DNA from: Caballeronia terrestris
Lineage (GTDB): Bacteria > Pseudomonadota > Gammaproteobacteria > Burkholderiales > Burkholderiaceae
DNA: 64,000 nt
NCBI RefSeq assembly: GCF_001544515.1
Contig: NZ_FCOL02000029.1
Coordinates: 18,575 to 82,574, forward strand
Direction: 5' to 3'
Shown: positions 35,463-44,311 of the stretch, piece after piece
Numbering within the stretch: position 1 is the stretch's first letter
Layout: each line of letters begins with the position of its first letter
Made by a program: the position numbers and the translations under genes
The notes under the pieces: generated by a model
What the model was told of the DNA's origin: nothing
Database searches by the model: none
Seen by the model: only the letters and a program-made list of their open reading frames with translations

Positions 35463-35870
35463 ATGATCCACAAGATTTCGACTGAACCCGGCGCGCGTCT
35501 TCGCATCGACAAATGGCTTTGGGCGGCGCGCTTCTTCAAAACACGTTCGCTCGCGAGCGATGCCGTCGAAAAGGGCCGCGTGCGGATCGGCGGGGCGAAT
35601 GTGAAGCCGTCGAAGGACGTGCGTATCGGCGATATCGTCGAGATCGATATTGACCGGCTGATCTGGCAAGTGGAAGTGCTCGGTATCTGCGACGTGCGCG
35701 GACCGGCGACCGTCGCGCAGACGCTCTACGCCGAAACGCAGGACGGCCGGGAAAAGCGGCAGGCGGAAACGGAGCGGCGCAAGACGTATCGCGAGCCGGC
35801 GGCCGGATTACAGGGCCGGCCGACCAAGCGCGACCGCCGCACTATCGACAAAATTTCGGGTCCGGATTGA
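35463..35870 (+). CDS. hslR: S4-domain RNA-binding heat-shock protein Hsp15
   Basis: A 135-residue basic protein with an N-terminal S4 RNA-binding domain (LRIDKWLWAARFFKTRSLAS, GRVRIGGANVKPSKDVRIGD) and a lysine/arginine-rich tail. E. coli Hsp15 binds free 50S subunits that carry stalled nascent chains. An AGAGAAA site precedes the ATG. It lies just after hemH and in the heat-shock neighbourhood of hrcA and grpE-dnaKJ. Its last 29 bases overlap a small convergent gene. Confidence 0.9.
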   Translation: MIHKISTEPGARLRIDKWLWAARFFKTRSLASDAVEKGRVRIGGANVKPSKDVRIGDIVEIDIDRLIWQVEVLGICDVRGPATVAQTLYAETQDGREKRQAETERRKTYREPAAGLQGRPTKRDRRTIDKISGPD

Positions 35871-36003
35871 AAAGCTGCTCCACAGTGGCGTGAATGCCGC
35901 CGTATTCGGTGTTGCGCGCCGTGATGGTGCCGGACATGCAGATGGTCGTGGTTCCCGCAACGAGTACCAAGGCGACCACCGCGATAGCAAAGGTCAGTTT
36001 CAT
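35842..36003 (-). CDS. Small secreted or membrane-anchored protein, 53 residues
   Basis: The ATG at 36003 has a GGGGG ribosome-binding site five bases upstream. The peptide begins with a signal-like hydrophobic segment (MKLTFAIAVVALVLVAG, residues 1-17), then TTTICMSGTITARNTEYGG, and ends LFNPDPKFCR. Two cysteines (C22 and C52) could form a disulfide after export. It overlaps the 3' end of hslR in antisense by 29 bases. The function is unknown. Confidence 0.55.
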   Translation of the reverse strand: MKLTFAIAVVALVLVAGTTTICMSGTITARNTEYGGIHATVEQLFNPDPKFCR

Positions 36004-36372
36004 GGTACCCCCAGGTAACGGGCGAAACGGGCTAGGGCTTTGAGCGGGTTGAAATGCTTTCGTAGGGTTAGGGTTAACCTGCGCGGACGAAAGCCTCAAC
36101 GAAGTGTAGGCGAGCAATGCCATCGGCTCAATCTGAAAGTGATTTTTGGCGTCAAAGTTTGTTACGGTGCGTTAAGTCGTCCGTGGAATAGGTCGGAAAA
36201 ATCCCGCGCGGGGCCTTGAAAACGCCTGCCCACACCCAAAATGGGCGGTTAGCGCGGAAACAGTGCGCACGCGTGCGCTTCCGTAGTTGTATTTTTGCAA
36301 CGTGGGCCCGGTGTTTTTTGCCCCGTTCGCATCGGAATCAACCGAATCAACCTTCAGCCAATATTCAGCGAC
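36004..36372. other. Spacer between the 53-residue gene and grpE
   Basis: About 370 bases with no convincing gene. The left part is the upstream region of the small minus-strand gene. The right part contains the sigma-32-like promoter described separately and the grpE leader. Confidence 0.6.
36215..36242 (+). promoter_or_regulatory. Sigma-32-like heat-shock promoter of grpE
   Basis: CTTGAAA (36215-36221) matches the sigma-32 -35 consensus exactly. After 13 bases, CCCAAAAT (36235-36242) resembles the CCCCATnT -10. It lies about 130 bases before the grpE ATG. Confidence 0.6.
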
Positions 36373-36975
36373 ATGGAAAACACGCAAGAGAATTCAGCGA
36401 GCCAGAACCCCACGCCCGCCGACGACGCAGCGCGCCAGGCCGCGGACGCCACCGGCGCCAACAACAGCGCGCAAGCGGCGCAGGCCGCGGAGCCCGCAGC
36501 GTCTGAAGCCGTCGACGTCAACGAAACCGCGGCGCAGCTCGCCGAGGCGCAGGCCAAGGCCGCCATGCTCCAGGAAGAGTTCCTGCGCGCGAAGGCCGAG
36601 ACGGAGAACGTCCGCCGCCGCGCTCAGGAAGATGTGCAGAAGGCGCACAAGTTCGCGATCGAAAACTTCGCCGAGAATCTGCTGCCGGTACTCGACAGCC
36701 TTGAAGCAGCGCTCGCCGACAACTCGACCGACATCGCCAAGGTGCGCGAAGGCGTCGAACTGACGTTGCGCCAGTTGACCGGCGCGCTGGAAAAAGGGCG
36801 CGTGATCGCGCTGAATCCGGTTGGTGAGAAGTTCGATCCGCATCGCCATCAGGCGATTTCGATGGTCCCGGCCGAGCAGGAAGCGAATACCGTCGTGAAC
36901 GTGCTGCAGAAGGGCTATGTGATTGCCGATCGCGTGCTGCGCCCGGCGCTCGTTACCGTCGCCGCGCCGAAATAA
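36373..36975 (+). CDS. grpE: Nucleotide exchange factor GrpE
   Basis: GrpE is the dimeric ADP-release factor and thermosensor for DnaK. The 200-residue protein has an acidic, alanine-rich N-terminal tail (residues 1-55), a long helix (residues about 56-110, AKAAMLQEEFLRAKAETENV) and the beta-domain signature FDPHRHQAISMVPA with VVNVLQKGYVIADRVLRPA. The start was set at the ATG giving MENTQENSAS, not the longer frame from 36295. It is the first gene of grpE, thioredoxin-like, dnaK, dnaJ. Confidence 0.95.
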   Translation: MENTQENSASQNPTPADDAARQAADATGANNSAQAAQAAEPAASEAVDVNETAAQLAEAQAKAAMLQEEFLRAKAETENVRRRAQEDVQKAHKFAIENFAENLLPVLDSLEAALADNSTDIAKVREGVELTLRQLTGALEKGRVIALNPVGEKFDPHRHQAISMVPAEQEANTVVNVLQKGYVIADRVLRPALVTVAAPK

Positions 36976-36991
36976 CGCAGCGCTCGCCGAC

Positions 36992-37405
36992 ATGGCCAAC
37001 GTCCCGGTCGATGCCACCGCGTTCTCCGTCTTCGAGATGCAGGCGCTGAGCGCCGACACGTTCGACACCGGGCTGGCATCGGCGGGAGAGGAATTGGCGG
37101 TCGTGTTTTTCTGGGGCTTCGATTGTTTTAATTGCGAGATCGCCAAGAAAGCGATGGTCGCGAAGCCCGACGAAATCCGCGCGCTCGGATTGAAGTGGTT
37201 CCACAGGAATGTCTACGAACATCGCGAACTAGGGCGCCGCTTCATGCTGCACGGCGTGCCGACGTGGTTCTTCTTCTACCGCGGCAAGCGCCTCGGCCGG
37301 GCGACCGGCTGGCACGGCATCGGCCAGTTCGGAGCCGCTGTGGCGGCGGCGCGCGGCAAGATTGACGCGATGCAAGCAACGCACGCAACCGGCCCGGCGG
37401 CATAG
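36992..37405 (+). CDS. Thioredoxin-like protein between grpE and dnaK
   Basis: A 137-residue thioredoxin-fold protein. The active-site-like motif is C-F-N-C in FFWGFDCFNCEIAKKAM. The cis-proline is in HGVPTWFFFYRGKRLGRATG, the usual position facing the cysteines. There is no signal peptide, so it is cytoplasmic. The gene lies 16 bases after grpE and 167 bases before dnaK, all on the same strand, and is likely to be heat-shock co-regulated. The acidic/hydrophobic FDCFNC differs from the WCGPC of thioredoxin, so the redox potential and partners may differ. Function inferred only. Confidence 0.82.
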   Translation: MANVPVDATAFSVFEMQALSADTFDTGLASAGEELAVVFFWGFDCFNCEIAKKAMVAKPDEIRALGLKWFHRNVYEHRELGRRFMLHGVPTWFFFYRGKRLGRATGWHGIGQFGAAVAAARGKIDAMQATHATGPAA

Positions 37406-37437
37406 CAAAAAAATAAAGACCGCATCGCATTCGGGGT

Positions 37438-37464
37438 CTTGAAATCGATGCGAACGCACTTATG
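37438..37464 (+). promoter_or_regulatory. Sigma-32-like promoter of dnaK
   Basis: CTTGAAA at 37438-37444 is an exact sigma-32 -35 box, followed about 12 bases later by CACTTATG, a weaker match to the -10. It lies about 110 bases before the dnaK ATG. The -35 half overlaps a small GGTCTT hairpin arm. Confidence 0.5.
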
Positions 37465-37572
37465 TTGCGTACAGGTATGAATTCTGGGCGTCCGGCCCGG
37501 TGAATCGGCGGCAAAAATCGACGATTTCACAAGTCCGGCCCCGCTGCGATCAAAGTTCTGGAGAGTACAAAA

Positions 37573-39531
37573 ATGGGCAAAATCATCGGTATCGACCTCG
37601 GCACGACCAACTCGTGCGTGGCGATCATGGAAGGCAATCAGGTTCGCGTCATCGAGAACTCGGAAGGCGCGCGCACCACGCCGTCGATCATCGCTTATGT
37701 CGATGAGAACGAGATTCTCGTCGGCGCGCCGGCGAAGCGTCAGTCGGTCACGAACCCGCGCAACACGCTGTACGCGGTCAAGCGCCTGATCGGCCGCCGT
37801 TTCGAAGAAAAGGAAGTGCAGAAGGACATCGCACTGATGCCCTATCAGATCGTCAAGGCCGACAACGGCGACGCCTGGGTGGAAGCGCACGGCCAGAAAC
37901 TCGCGCCGCCGCAGATTTCGGCGGAGGTGCTGCGCAAGATGAAGAAAACCGCTGAAGACTATCTCGGCGAACCGGTCACGGAAGCCGTGATCACGGTTCC
38001 CGCGTACTTCAACGACAGCCAGCGTCAGGCAACGAAGGACGCGGGCCGCATCGCGGGCCTGGAAGTCAAGCGCATCATCAACGAACCGACGGCAGCCGCG
38101 CTCGCGTTCGGCCTTGACAAGGCCGAGAAGGGCGACCGCAAGATCGCGGTGTATGACCTGGGCGGCGGCACGTTCGACGTCTCGATCATCGAAATCGCGG
38201 ATGTGGACGGCGAAAAGCAATTCGAAGTGCTCTCGACGAACGGCGACACGTTCCTCGGCGGCGAAGACTTCGACCAGCGCATCATCGATTACATCATCGC
38301 CGAGTTCAAGAAAGAGCAAGGCGTCGATCTGTCGAAAGACGTGCTCGCGCTGCAGCGCCTGAAGGAAGCGGCGGAAAAGGCGAAGATCGAACTGTCGTCG
38401 ACCGCGCAGACCGACATCAACCTGCCGTACATCACGGCGGACGCCAACGGTCCGAAGCACTTGAACCTGAAATTTACGCGTGCGAAGCTGGAAGCGCTCG
38501 TCGAAGAGCTGATCGAGCGCACGATCGAACCGTGCCGCATCGCGATCAAGGATGCGGGCGTAAAGGTCAGCGACATCGACGACGTGATTCTCGTCGGCGG
38601 CATGACGCGTATGCCGAAGGTGCAGGAAAAGGTGAAGGAGTTCTTCGGCAAGGAACCGCGTCGTGACGTGAACCCGGACGAAGCCGTGGCCGTCGGCGCC
38701 GCGATTCAGGGCCAGGTGCTGTCGGGCGACCGCAAGGACGTTCTGCTGCTCGACGTGACGCCTCTGTCGCTCGGCATCGAAACGCTCGGCGGCGTGATGA
38801 CGAAGATGATCAACAAGAACACGACGATCCCGACGAAGCACGCACAAGTGTATTCGACGGCCGACGACAACCAGGGCGCCGTGACGATCAAGGTGTTCCA
38901 GGGTGAGCGCGAAATGGCGGCGGGCAACAAACTGCTGGGCGAGTTCAACCTGGAAGGCATTCCGCCGGCACCGCGCGGCACGCCGCAGATCGAAGTGACC
39001 TTCGACATCGACGCGAACGGCATTCTGCACGTCGGCGCGAAGGACAAGGCGACGGGCAAGGAAAACAAGATCACCATCAAGGCGAATTCGGGCTTGTCGG
39101 ACGCCGAAATCGACAAGATGGTGAAGGACGCCGAAGCCAACGCTGAAGAAGATCACAAGCTTCGCGAACTGGCCGACTCGCGCAACCAGGGCGACGCGCT
39201 GGTGCACAGCACGAAGAAGGCCGTAGCCGAGTATGGTGACAAGGTCGATGCAAGCGAGAAGGAAAAGATCGAAGCCGCGCTGAAGGACCTCGAAGACGCG
39301 CTGAAGAGCGGTACGACCGACAAGGCCGCGCTCGACGCGAAGATCGAGGCGCTGTCCACCGCGTCGCAGAAGCTCGGCGAAAAGATGTACGCCGACATGC
39401 AGGCGGCGCAGGGCGCGGCGGCGGGTGCTGCCGGTGCGGCGGGCCAGGCGGGTGCATCGGAGTCGGCCGGCGCGAGCCAGCATCACGACGATGTGGTCGA
39501 CGCGGATTTCAAGGAAGTGAAGAAGGACTGA
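37573..39531 (+). CDS. dnaK: Hsp70 chaperone DnaK
   Basis: A 652-residue Hsp70. The ATPase domain (residues 1-385) has the phosphate-1 motif GIDLGTTNSCVAIMEG, AVITVPAYFNDSQRQATKDA, VYDLGGGTFDVSIIEI and VGGMTRMPKVQ. The linker DVLLLDVTPLSLGIETLGGV leads to the substrate-binding domain and a C-terminal helical lid. The tail is Gly/Ala-rich (QGAAAGAAGAAGQAG) and ends DDVVDADFKEVKKD, as in proteobacterial DnaK. It is preceded by a GGAGAG ribosome-binding site and by grpE and a thioredoxin-like gene, and followed by dnaJ. Confidence 0.98.
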   Translation: MGKIIGIDLGTTNSCVAIMEGNQVRVIENSEGARTTPSIIAYVDENEILVGAPAKRQSVTNPRNTLYAVKRLIGRRFEEKEVQKDIALMPYQIVKADNGDAWVEAHGQKLAPPQISAEVLRKMKKTAEDYLGEPVTEAVITVPAYFNDSQRQATKDAGRIAGLEVKRIINEPTAAALAFGLDKAEKGDRKIAVYDLGGGTFDVSIIEIADVDGEKQFEVLSTNGDTFLGGEDFDQRIIDYIIAEFKKEQGVDLSKDVLALQRLKEAAEKAKIELSSTAQTDINLPYITADANGPKHLNLKFTRAKLEALVEELIERTIEPCRIAIKDAGVKVSDIDDVILVGGMTRMPKVQEKVKEFFGKEPRRDVNPDEAVAVGAAIQGQVLSGDRKDVLLLDVTPLSLGIETLGGVMTKMINKNTTIPTKHAQVYSTADDNQGAVTIKVFQGEREMAAGNKLLGEFNLEGIPPAPRGTPQIEVTFDIDANGILHVGAKDKATGKENKITIKANSGLSDAEIDKMVKDAEANAEEDHKLRELADSRNQGDALVHSTKKAVAEYGDKVDASEKEKIEAALKDLEDALKSGTTDKAALDAKIEALSTASQKLGEKMYADMQAAQGAAAGAAGAAGQAGASESAGASQHHDDVVDADFKEVKKD

Positions 39532-39572
39532 GTCGTTGATCCGCACGAGCGATTCATCGCCACGGCCGGATT

Positions 39573-39600
39573 GGGTTTCGCGTGATGTCACGCGAAACCC
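39573..39600. repeat. 13-bp perfect hairpin between dnaK and dnaJ
   Basis: GGGTTTCGCGTGA is followed after two bases by its exact reverse complement. There is no T run, so it is not a standard terminator. It may be a processing or partial-termination element that lowers dnaJ relative to dnaK. It stands 42 bases after the dnaK stop. The rest of the 295-base dnaK-dnaJ spacer shows nothing recognisable. Confidence 0.6.
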
Positions 39601-39826
39601 GCCGATCGCGACGAAGCGATATTGAAGACGCGCCTGGCGAGCCTGATGGCTCCCCGGGCACGTTGTTTTTTTAGAGGGCGCTTGGCTTCGTGGTTGAGAA
39701 GTTGGCTGCAAAGCTGGCTGGGAAGCTGTTTGAGAAGCGGGGCGTCGAAGGGCACACACGGGTCGCGAGACCCGAAGCATCCGAGAGGGAGCCGGTGCGC
39801 GGCACGCGCGGCGGCATCGAACCGAT

Positions 39827-40963
39827 ATGGCGAAACGGGATTACTACGAGGTTCTGGGCGTCGCGAAGAATGCGAGCGACGACGAGATCAAGAAGGCTTA
39901 TCGCAAGCTTGCGATGAAGTACCACCCCGACCGCAATCCGGACAGCAAGAACGCGGAAGACCATTTCAAGGAAGGCAAGGAAGCCTATGAAATGCTGTCG
40001 GATTCGCAAAAGCGGGCGGCGTACGATCAATACGGTCATGCGGGCGTCGATCCGAACATGGCCGGCGCGGGCGCGCAGGGTTTCGGCGGATTCGCCGATG
40101 CCTTCGGCGACATCTTCGGCGACATCTTCGGCCAGCAAGCCGGCGGCGCCGGCGCGCGCGGCCGTGCGGGTCCGCAGGTTTATCGCGGCGCCGATCTGCG
40201 CTACAGCATGGAAATTACGCTGGAGCAGGCCGCGCACGGCTACGACACGCAGATTCGCGTGCCGAGCTGGGTCAATTGCGACATATGCAAAGGCTCGGGC
40301 GCGAAGCCCGGTACGAAGCCGGAAACCTGTCCGACGTGTCACGGGCAGGGCACGGTGCGCATGTCGCAGGGCTTTTTCAGCATCCAGCAGACGTGTCCGA
40401 AGTGCCACGGCACGGGCAGCCACATCCCCGAGCCGTGCGCGCATTGCCACGGCGCGGGCAAGGTGAAGGAAACGAAGACGCTGGAAGTGAAGATTCCGGC
40501 CGGCATCGACGACGGCATGCGCATTCGTTCCGCCGGCAACGGCGAGCCGGGCATCAACGGCGGGCCGAGCGGCGATCTGTACGTCGAGATTCACATCAAG
40601 CAGCACGCGGTGTTCGAGCGTGATGGCGACGATCTTCATTGCCAGATGCCGATTCCGTTCACTACGGCGGCGATCGGCGGCGAAATCGAAGTGCCGACGC
40701 TCGCGGGCCGCGCGAGCTTCACGGTGCCGGAAGGCACTCAGTCGGGCAAGACGTTCCGTCTGCGCGGCAAAGGCATCAAGGGTTTGCGCTCCAGCATCGC
40801 GGGCGATTTGTACGTGCACGTGCAAGTCGAGACGCCGGTCAAGCTCACCGATCAGCAGCGCGATCTTCTCAAGCAGTTCGAGAAGTCGTTGACCGAGGGC
40901 GGCGCGCGGCATAGTCCGCAGAGCAAAAGCTGGTTCGATCGCGTGAAGAGTTTTTTTGATTGA
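39827..40963 (+). CDS. dnaJ: Hsp40 co-chaperone DnaJ
   Basis: A 378-residue type I DnaJ. It has the J domain (residues 1-70, with HPD in MKYHPDRNPDSKN), a Gly/Phe-rich linker (FGGFADAFGDIFGDIFG) and a zinc-binding region with four CxxCxGxG repeats (CDICKGSG, CPTCHGQG, CPKCHGTG, CAHCHGAG). The C-terminal substrate-binding domains follow (GDLYVEIHIKQHAVFERDGD). It stimulates DnaK ATPase and delivers clients. It lies 295 bases after dnaK and seven bases before the pabB fusion. Confidence 0.97.
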   Translation: MAKRDYYEVLGVAKNASDDEIKKAYRKLAMKYHPDRNPDSKNAEDHFKEGKEAYEMLSDSQKRAAYDQYGHAGVDPNMAGAGAQGFGGFADAFGDIFGDIFGQQAGGAGARGRAGPQVYRGADLRYSMEITLEQAAHGYDTQIRVPSWVNCDICKGSGAKPGTKPETCPTCHGQGTVRMSQGFFSIQQTCPKCHGTGSHIPEPCAHCHGAGKVKETKTLEVKIPAGIDDGMRIRSAGNGEPGINGGPSGDLYVEIHIKQHAVFERDGDDLHCQMPIPFTTAAIGGEIEVPTLAGRASFTVPEGTQSGKTFRLRGKGIKGLRSSIAGDLYVHVQVETPVKLTDQQRDLLKQFEKSLTEGGARHSPQSKSWFDRVKSFFD

Positions 40964-40970
40964 AGATGCA

Positions 40971-42743
40971 ATGACGGCCGATCTGCGCAGCGCGGCTTTC
41001 GCGCTGCTCGACGATTGCGACTCGACCGCCGAAAGGCGGTCGAGTCGTCTCTACACCCGGTTGGCGCACGAGCGGTCCACCACGGACGGCGCGGCGCTCG
41101 ATGGCGTGTGTGCGCAGGTCGAAGGCGATCTGCGCGACGGTCTGTATGCGGTCGTGGTCGCGGATTACGAGTTCGGACGCAATCTTCAGTTGGCGCAGCC
41201 CGGCGATGCCGCGCTGCGCTTTTTGTTGTTCCGCGAATGCACGCATCTGTCGCGCGACGAAGCCGATGCGTGGCTCGCATCGCGTGATGAAGGCGCGGCG
41301 GCGGGTGTCGCGGGGATCGAGGCGAGCGTCACGCGCGATGAGTTCGACGCGGCGATCGCCGCCGTGCACGAAGCGTTGCGCGCGGGCGATTCGTATCAGG
41401 TCAACTACACTTACCGGCTGACGTTCGATGTGTTCGGCACGCCGCTCGCGCTGTATCGGCGCTTGCGGGAAAGGCAGGCGGTGCGCTACGGCGCGCTAAT
41501 CGCGTTGCCGGAGGGCGGCGCCGTCGTGTCGTGTTCGCCGGAGTTGTTCATCGAGAAAAGCGGCGACTTGCTGCGCGCCCGGCCGATGAAAGGTACCGCG
41601 CCGCGCGAAACCAACCCGCAATCGCTCCACGACGATCCCAAGAATCGCGCCGAAAACGTGATGATCGTCGACTTGCTGCGCAACGACATGTCGCGCGTGG
41701 CGGCCACCGGGTCCGTGCACGTTCCCGCGCTTTTTTCCATCGAGCCGTATGCGTCGGTGTGGCAGATGACATCGACGGTCGAGGCGCGCGTGCGCGGGGG
41801 CGCCACGTTCGCGGACGTCGTGCGTGCGCTGTTTCCTTGCGGCTCGATCACCGGCGCGCCGAAATACAAGACGATGCAGTTGATCGACGCCATCGAAAGT
41901 ACGCCGCGCGGGCTGTACACCGGCGCGATCGGCTGGCTGGATCGCGGTGGGGACTTCTGTATGTCGGTGGCGATTCGCACGCTCATCGTCCGCGAAGGGC
42001 GGGGCACGATGGGCGTCGGCGCGGGGATCGTGCTCGATAGCGTCGCCGCCGATGAATATGCGGAGTGTCTGTTGAAGGCGTCGTTTCTTACGGGCGCCGA
42101 TCCGGGCCTGGAGCTATTCGAAACGGCCTATGCCACGCGGGAAAACGGCGTGCGGCACATCGATCGCCATCTCGCGCGGCTCGAACAGAGCGCGCTATAT
42201 CTCGGTTTCAGGTTCAATCGCGAAGAACTGACGACGCGGATCGACGAATGTTGCCGTACGTTCGATGAAGGAACGCCGTATCGTCTGCGAGCCGCGCTCG
42301 ACAAGGGCGGCAAGATCACGCTGACGTACGCGCCGCTCGCTCCATTGAATACCGCAACCGTCGACGTTCTTCTCGCGCCCGAGCACGGATTCGCGCCGCA
42401 GTCATCGAACGATCCGCTGTTGCGCCACAAGACGACGCGCCGCGCAGACTACGATCGCGCGTGGAAAGCAGCCGAATCGCAGGGCGCGTTCGACATGCTG
42501 TTTTTCAACGAACGTGGGGAATTGACGGAAGGTGGCCGATCGACGGTTTTCGTGAAGCTCGACAACCGCTGGTGGACGCCGCCGATCGACGCGGGCGTTC
42601 TGCCGGGCGTGATGCGCGCCGTGTTGCTCGAAGAACTGAATGCGGCGGAACGCACGATCATGCAGGAAGAACTGAAAAGCACCGAGGCATTGATTCTGAG
42701 CAACGCTTTGCGCGGCGCGATCAAAGCGCGATTAAGGCGCTAA
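40971..42743 (+). CDS. pabB: Fused aminodeoxychorismate synthase component I and lyase
   Basis: A 590-residue fusion. The N-terminal two thirds is PabB: it converts chorismate plus ammonia to aminodeoxychorismate, with the signatures DSYQVNYTYRLTFDVFG, RPMKGTAPRETNP and FPCGSITGAPKYKTMQLID. From about residue 385 a PabC-like PLP lyase domain follows (LELFETAYATRENGVRHIDR, HKTTRRADYDRAW, NERGELTEGGRSTVF), which would release p-aminobenzoate for folate. Two steps are therefore on one chain; a PabA glutaminase is not here. The start ATG is seven bases after dnaJ; an upstream TTG in frame is less likely. Confidence 0.92.
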   Translation: MTADLRSAAFALLDDCDSTAERRSSRLYTRLAHERSTTDGAALDGVCAQVEGDLRDGLYAVVVADYEFGRNLQLAQPGDAALRFLLFRECTHLSRDEADAWLASRDEGAAAGVAGIEASVTRDEFDAAIAAVHEALRAGDSYQVNYTYRLTFDVFGTPLALYRRLRERQAVRYGALIALPEGGAVVSCSPELFIEKSGDLLRARPMKGTAPRETNPQSLHDDPKNRAENVMIVDLLRNDMSRVAATGSVHVPALFSIEPYASVWQMTSTVEARVRGGATFADVVRALFPCGSITGAPKYKTMQLIDAIESTPRGLYTGAIGWLDRGGDFCMSVAIRTLIVREGRGTMGVGAGIVLDSVAADEYAECLLKASFLTGADPGLELFETAYATRENGVRHIDRHLARLEQSALYLGFRFNREELTTRIDECCRTFDEGTPYRLRAALDKGGKITLTYAPLAPLNTATVDVLLAPEHGFAPQSSNDPLLRHKTTRRADYDRAWKAAESQGAFDMLFFNERGELTEGGRSTVFVKLDNRWWTPPIDAGVLPGVMRAVLLEELNAAERTIMQEELKSTEALILSNALRGAIKARLRR

Positions 42744-42747
42744 AAAC

Positions 42748-43563
42748 TTAAAACGTATGCTCCGGCCCAGGAAAAGTCCCTTCCTTGACGGCCCGCACAT
42801 ACGCCTCGACGGCAGCGAAAATCGACGGCTGTCCGGTCATGAAATCCTTCACGAAGCGCGGCCGTTTGCCGGGGAAAATCCCGAGCATGTCGTGCAGCAC
42901 GAGCACTTGCCCCGAACAATCGATCCCCGCGCCGATGCCGATCGTTGGAATCGCGACCTGCTCGGTCACTTCGCGCGCGAGCAGCGTCGGCACGGCTTCG
43001 ATTACCAGTAGTTGCGCGCCGGCTTCCTGTAGCGCGATGGCGTCGCGCCGCATCTGCGCGGCGGCCGCGTCGGTCTTGCCTTGCACCTTGAAGCCGCCGA
43101 ACGCGTGCACCGACTGCGGCGTCAGCCCGACGTGCCCGCACACCGGAATCGAGCGCTCGACGAGAAAACGCACCGTATCGGCCAGCCATTCGCCGCCTTC
43201 CATCTTCACCATCTGCGCGCCCGCGCGCATCAGCGTGACCGCGTTCGCGTACGCCTCATCGCGCGAGCCGATCGTGCCGAACGGCATGTCCGCGACGATC
43301 AGTGCGCCCTTGTTGCCGCGCGCCACGGATGCCGTGTGATACGCGATGTCGGCGAGCGTGACGGGCAGCGTCGTGCTGTGTCCCTGCAACACGTTGCCGA
43401 GCGAATCGCCGATCAGCATCACGTCGACGCCCGCGCGGTCGAGCAGCGCCGAAAAGCTCGCGTCGTAGCATGTCAGCATCACGATCCGCTCGCCTGCTTC
43501 GCGCATCGTCTGGAGCTTGGGGACGGTGATCGCGTTGCGGCCGGTTTCCTGCAAATACGCCAT
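42748..43563 (-). CDS. panB: Ketopantoate hydroxymethyltransferase
   Basis: PanB adds a hydroxymethyl group to 2-oxoisovalerate with methylene-tetrahydrofolate, the first step of pantothenate synthesis. The 271-residue protein has the family signatures RIVMLTCYDASFSALLDRAG, VDVMLIGDSLGNVLQGHSTT, PVCGHVGLTPQSVHAFGGFK and IGIGAGIDCSGQVLVLHDM. It converges on the pabB fusion with a four-base gap and no visible terminator. The deoxynucleoside kinase gene lies 64 bases upstream on the same strand. Confidence 0.95.
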   Translation of the reverse strand: MAYLQETGRNAITVPKLQTMREAGERIVMLTCYDASFSALLDRAGVDVMLIGDSLGNVLQGHSTTLPVTLADIAYHTASVARGNKGALIVADMPFGTIGSRDEAYANAVTLMRAGAQMVKMEGGEWLADTVRFLVERSIPVCGHVGLTPQSVHAFGGFKVQGKTDAAAAQMRRDAIALQEAGAQLLVIEAVPTLLAREVTEQVAIPTIGIGAGIDCSGQVLVLHDMLGIFPGKRPRFVKDFMTGQPSIFAAVEAYVRAVKEGTFPGPEHTF

Positions 43564-43627
43564 GATCTTTCCGAAAGAAGGGGTGAGTCAGCGTTGGACT
43601 AGAAGGGCTTACAAGGGCCTAAAACGC

Positions 43628-44311
43628 TCAGAGCGACGTGCCTTTGACAAAGAATTCCTTGCGCCCGCGCATCGACTCGATCCGGTCGACGAGCAGCGCG
43701 AAATCCGCCGGCGAATCGAGCGGATTCAGATGCTCGGCGTTGACGGTAAGGAGCGGCGTCGCGTCGTAGTGATAGAAGAAATCGTTGTACGCGTCGCACA
43801 GCGCGCGCAGGTACGCATCCGGAATCTGCAGCTCCATCGGCAGCGCGCGCTTCTGGATGCGCGCGAACAGCACCTCGGGGCTCGCCTGGAGATAAACGAC
43901 GAGATCGGGCGCGGGAGCGCTCGTATCGATGCGCGTCGAGATCTCGCGATAGAGATGAAACTCGTCGTCGGGCAGCGTGAGGCGCGCGAAAAGCTCGCTC
44001 TTCTGCGTGATGAAATCGGCGATGAGCGGCGCGTGGCCCGTCATCGCCTCGGCGACTTCACGCGTCTGCGTGAGACGCTGCAGCGCGAAGTTCAACTGCG
44101 TTTGCAGCGCATAGCGCGTGGTGTCGCGATAAAAGCGCTCGAGAAACGGATTGTCCTGCGGGCGTTCGAACAGCGTACGCATCGACCAGCGTTCGGCGAG
44201 CAGCGTGGCGAGCGTCGTCTTGCCGACGCCGATCGGACCTTCGATCGCGATATAGCGATGTGGCGGCCGCAACTGCGGCGCGGTGACGGTAAGGGGCGGA
44301 GCGGCGCTCAT
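43628..44311 (-). CDS. Deoxynucleoside kinase family protein
   Basis: A 227-residue P-loop kinase with IAIEGPIGVGKTTLATLLAE near residue 21, the DRY/ERS-like acidic region, and the lid RIQKRALPMELQIPDAY. It resembles bacterial deoxyadenosine/deoxyguanosine kinases of the dNK family, which salvage deoxynucleosides; the preferred base is not readable from sequence. Its ATG overlaps the folK stop by four bases (ATGA), so translation is coupled to folK. The folK-kinase-panB order is common in beta-proteobacteria. Confidence 0.85.
   Translation of the reverse strand: MSAAPPLTVTAPQLRPPHRYIAIEGPIGVGKTTLATLLAERWSMRTLFERPQDNPFLERFYRDTTRYALQTQLNFALQRLTQTREVAEAMTGHAPLIADFITQKSELFARLTLPDDEFHLYREISTRIDTSAPAPDLVVYLQASPEVLFARIQKRALPMELQIPDAYLRALCDAYNDFFYHYDATPLLTVNAEHLNPLDSPADFALLVDRIESMRGRKEFFVKGTSL

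Noticed and set aside
37416..37440. AAGACC/GGTCTT hairpin as a terminator after the thioredoxin-like gene
   Set aside because: Six-base stem with no T run, and its right arm overlaps the sigma-32-like -35 box; better read as part of the dnaK promoter region.
37276..39780. Open frame of over 800 codons antisense to dnaK
   Set aside because: A common shadow of dnaK codon bias in high-GC genomes. It has no recognisable domain, its composition is Arg/His/Val-rich, and dnaK on the other strand is certain.
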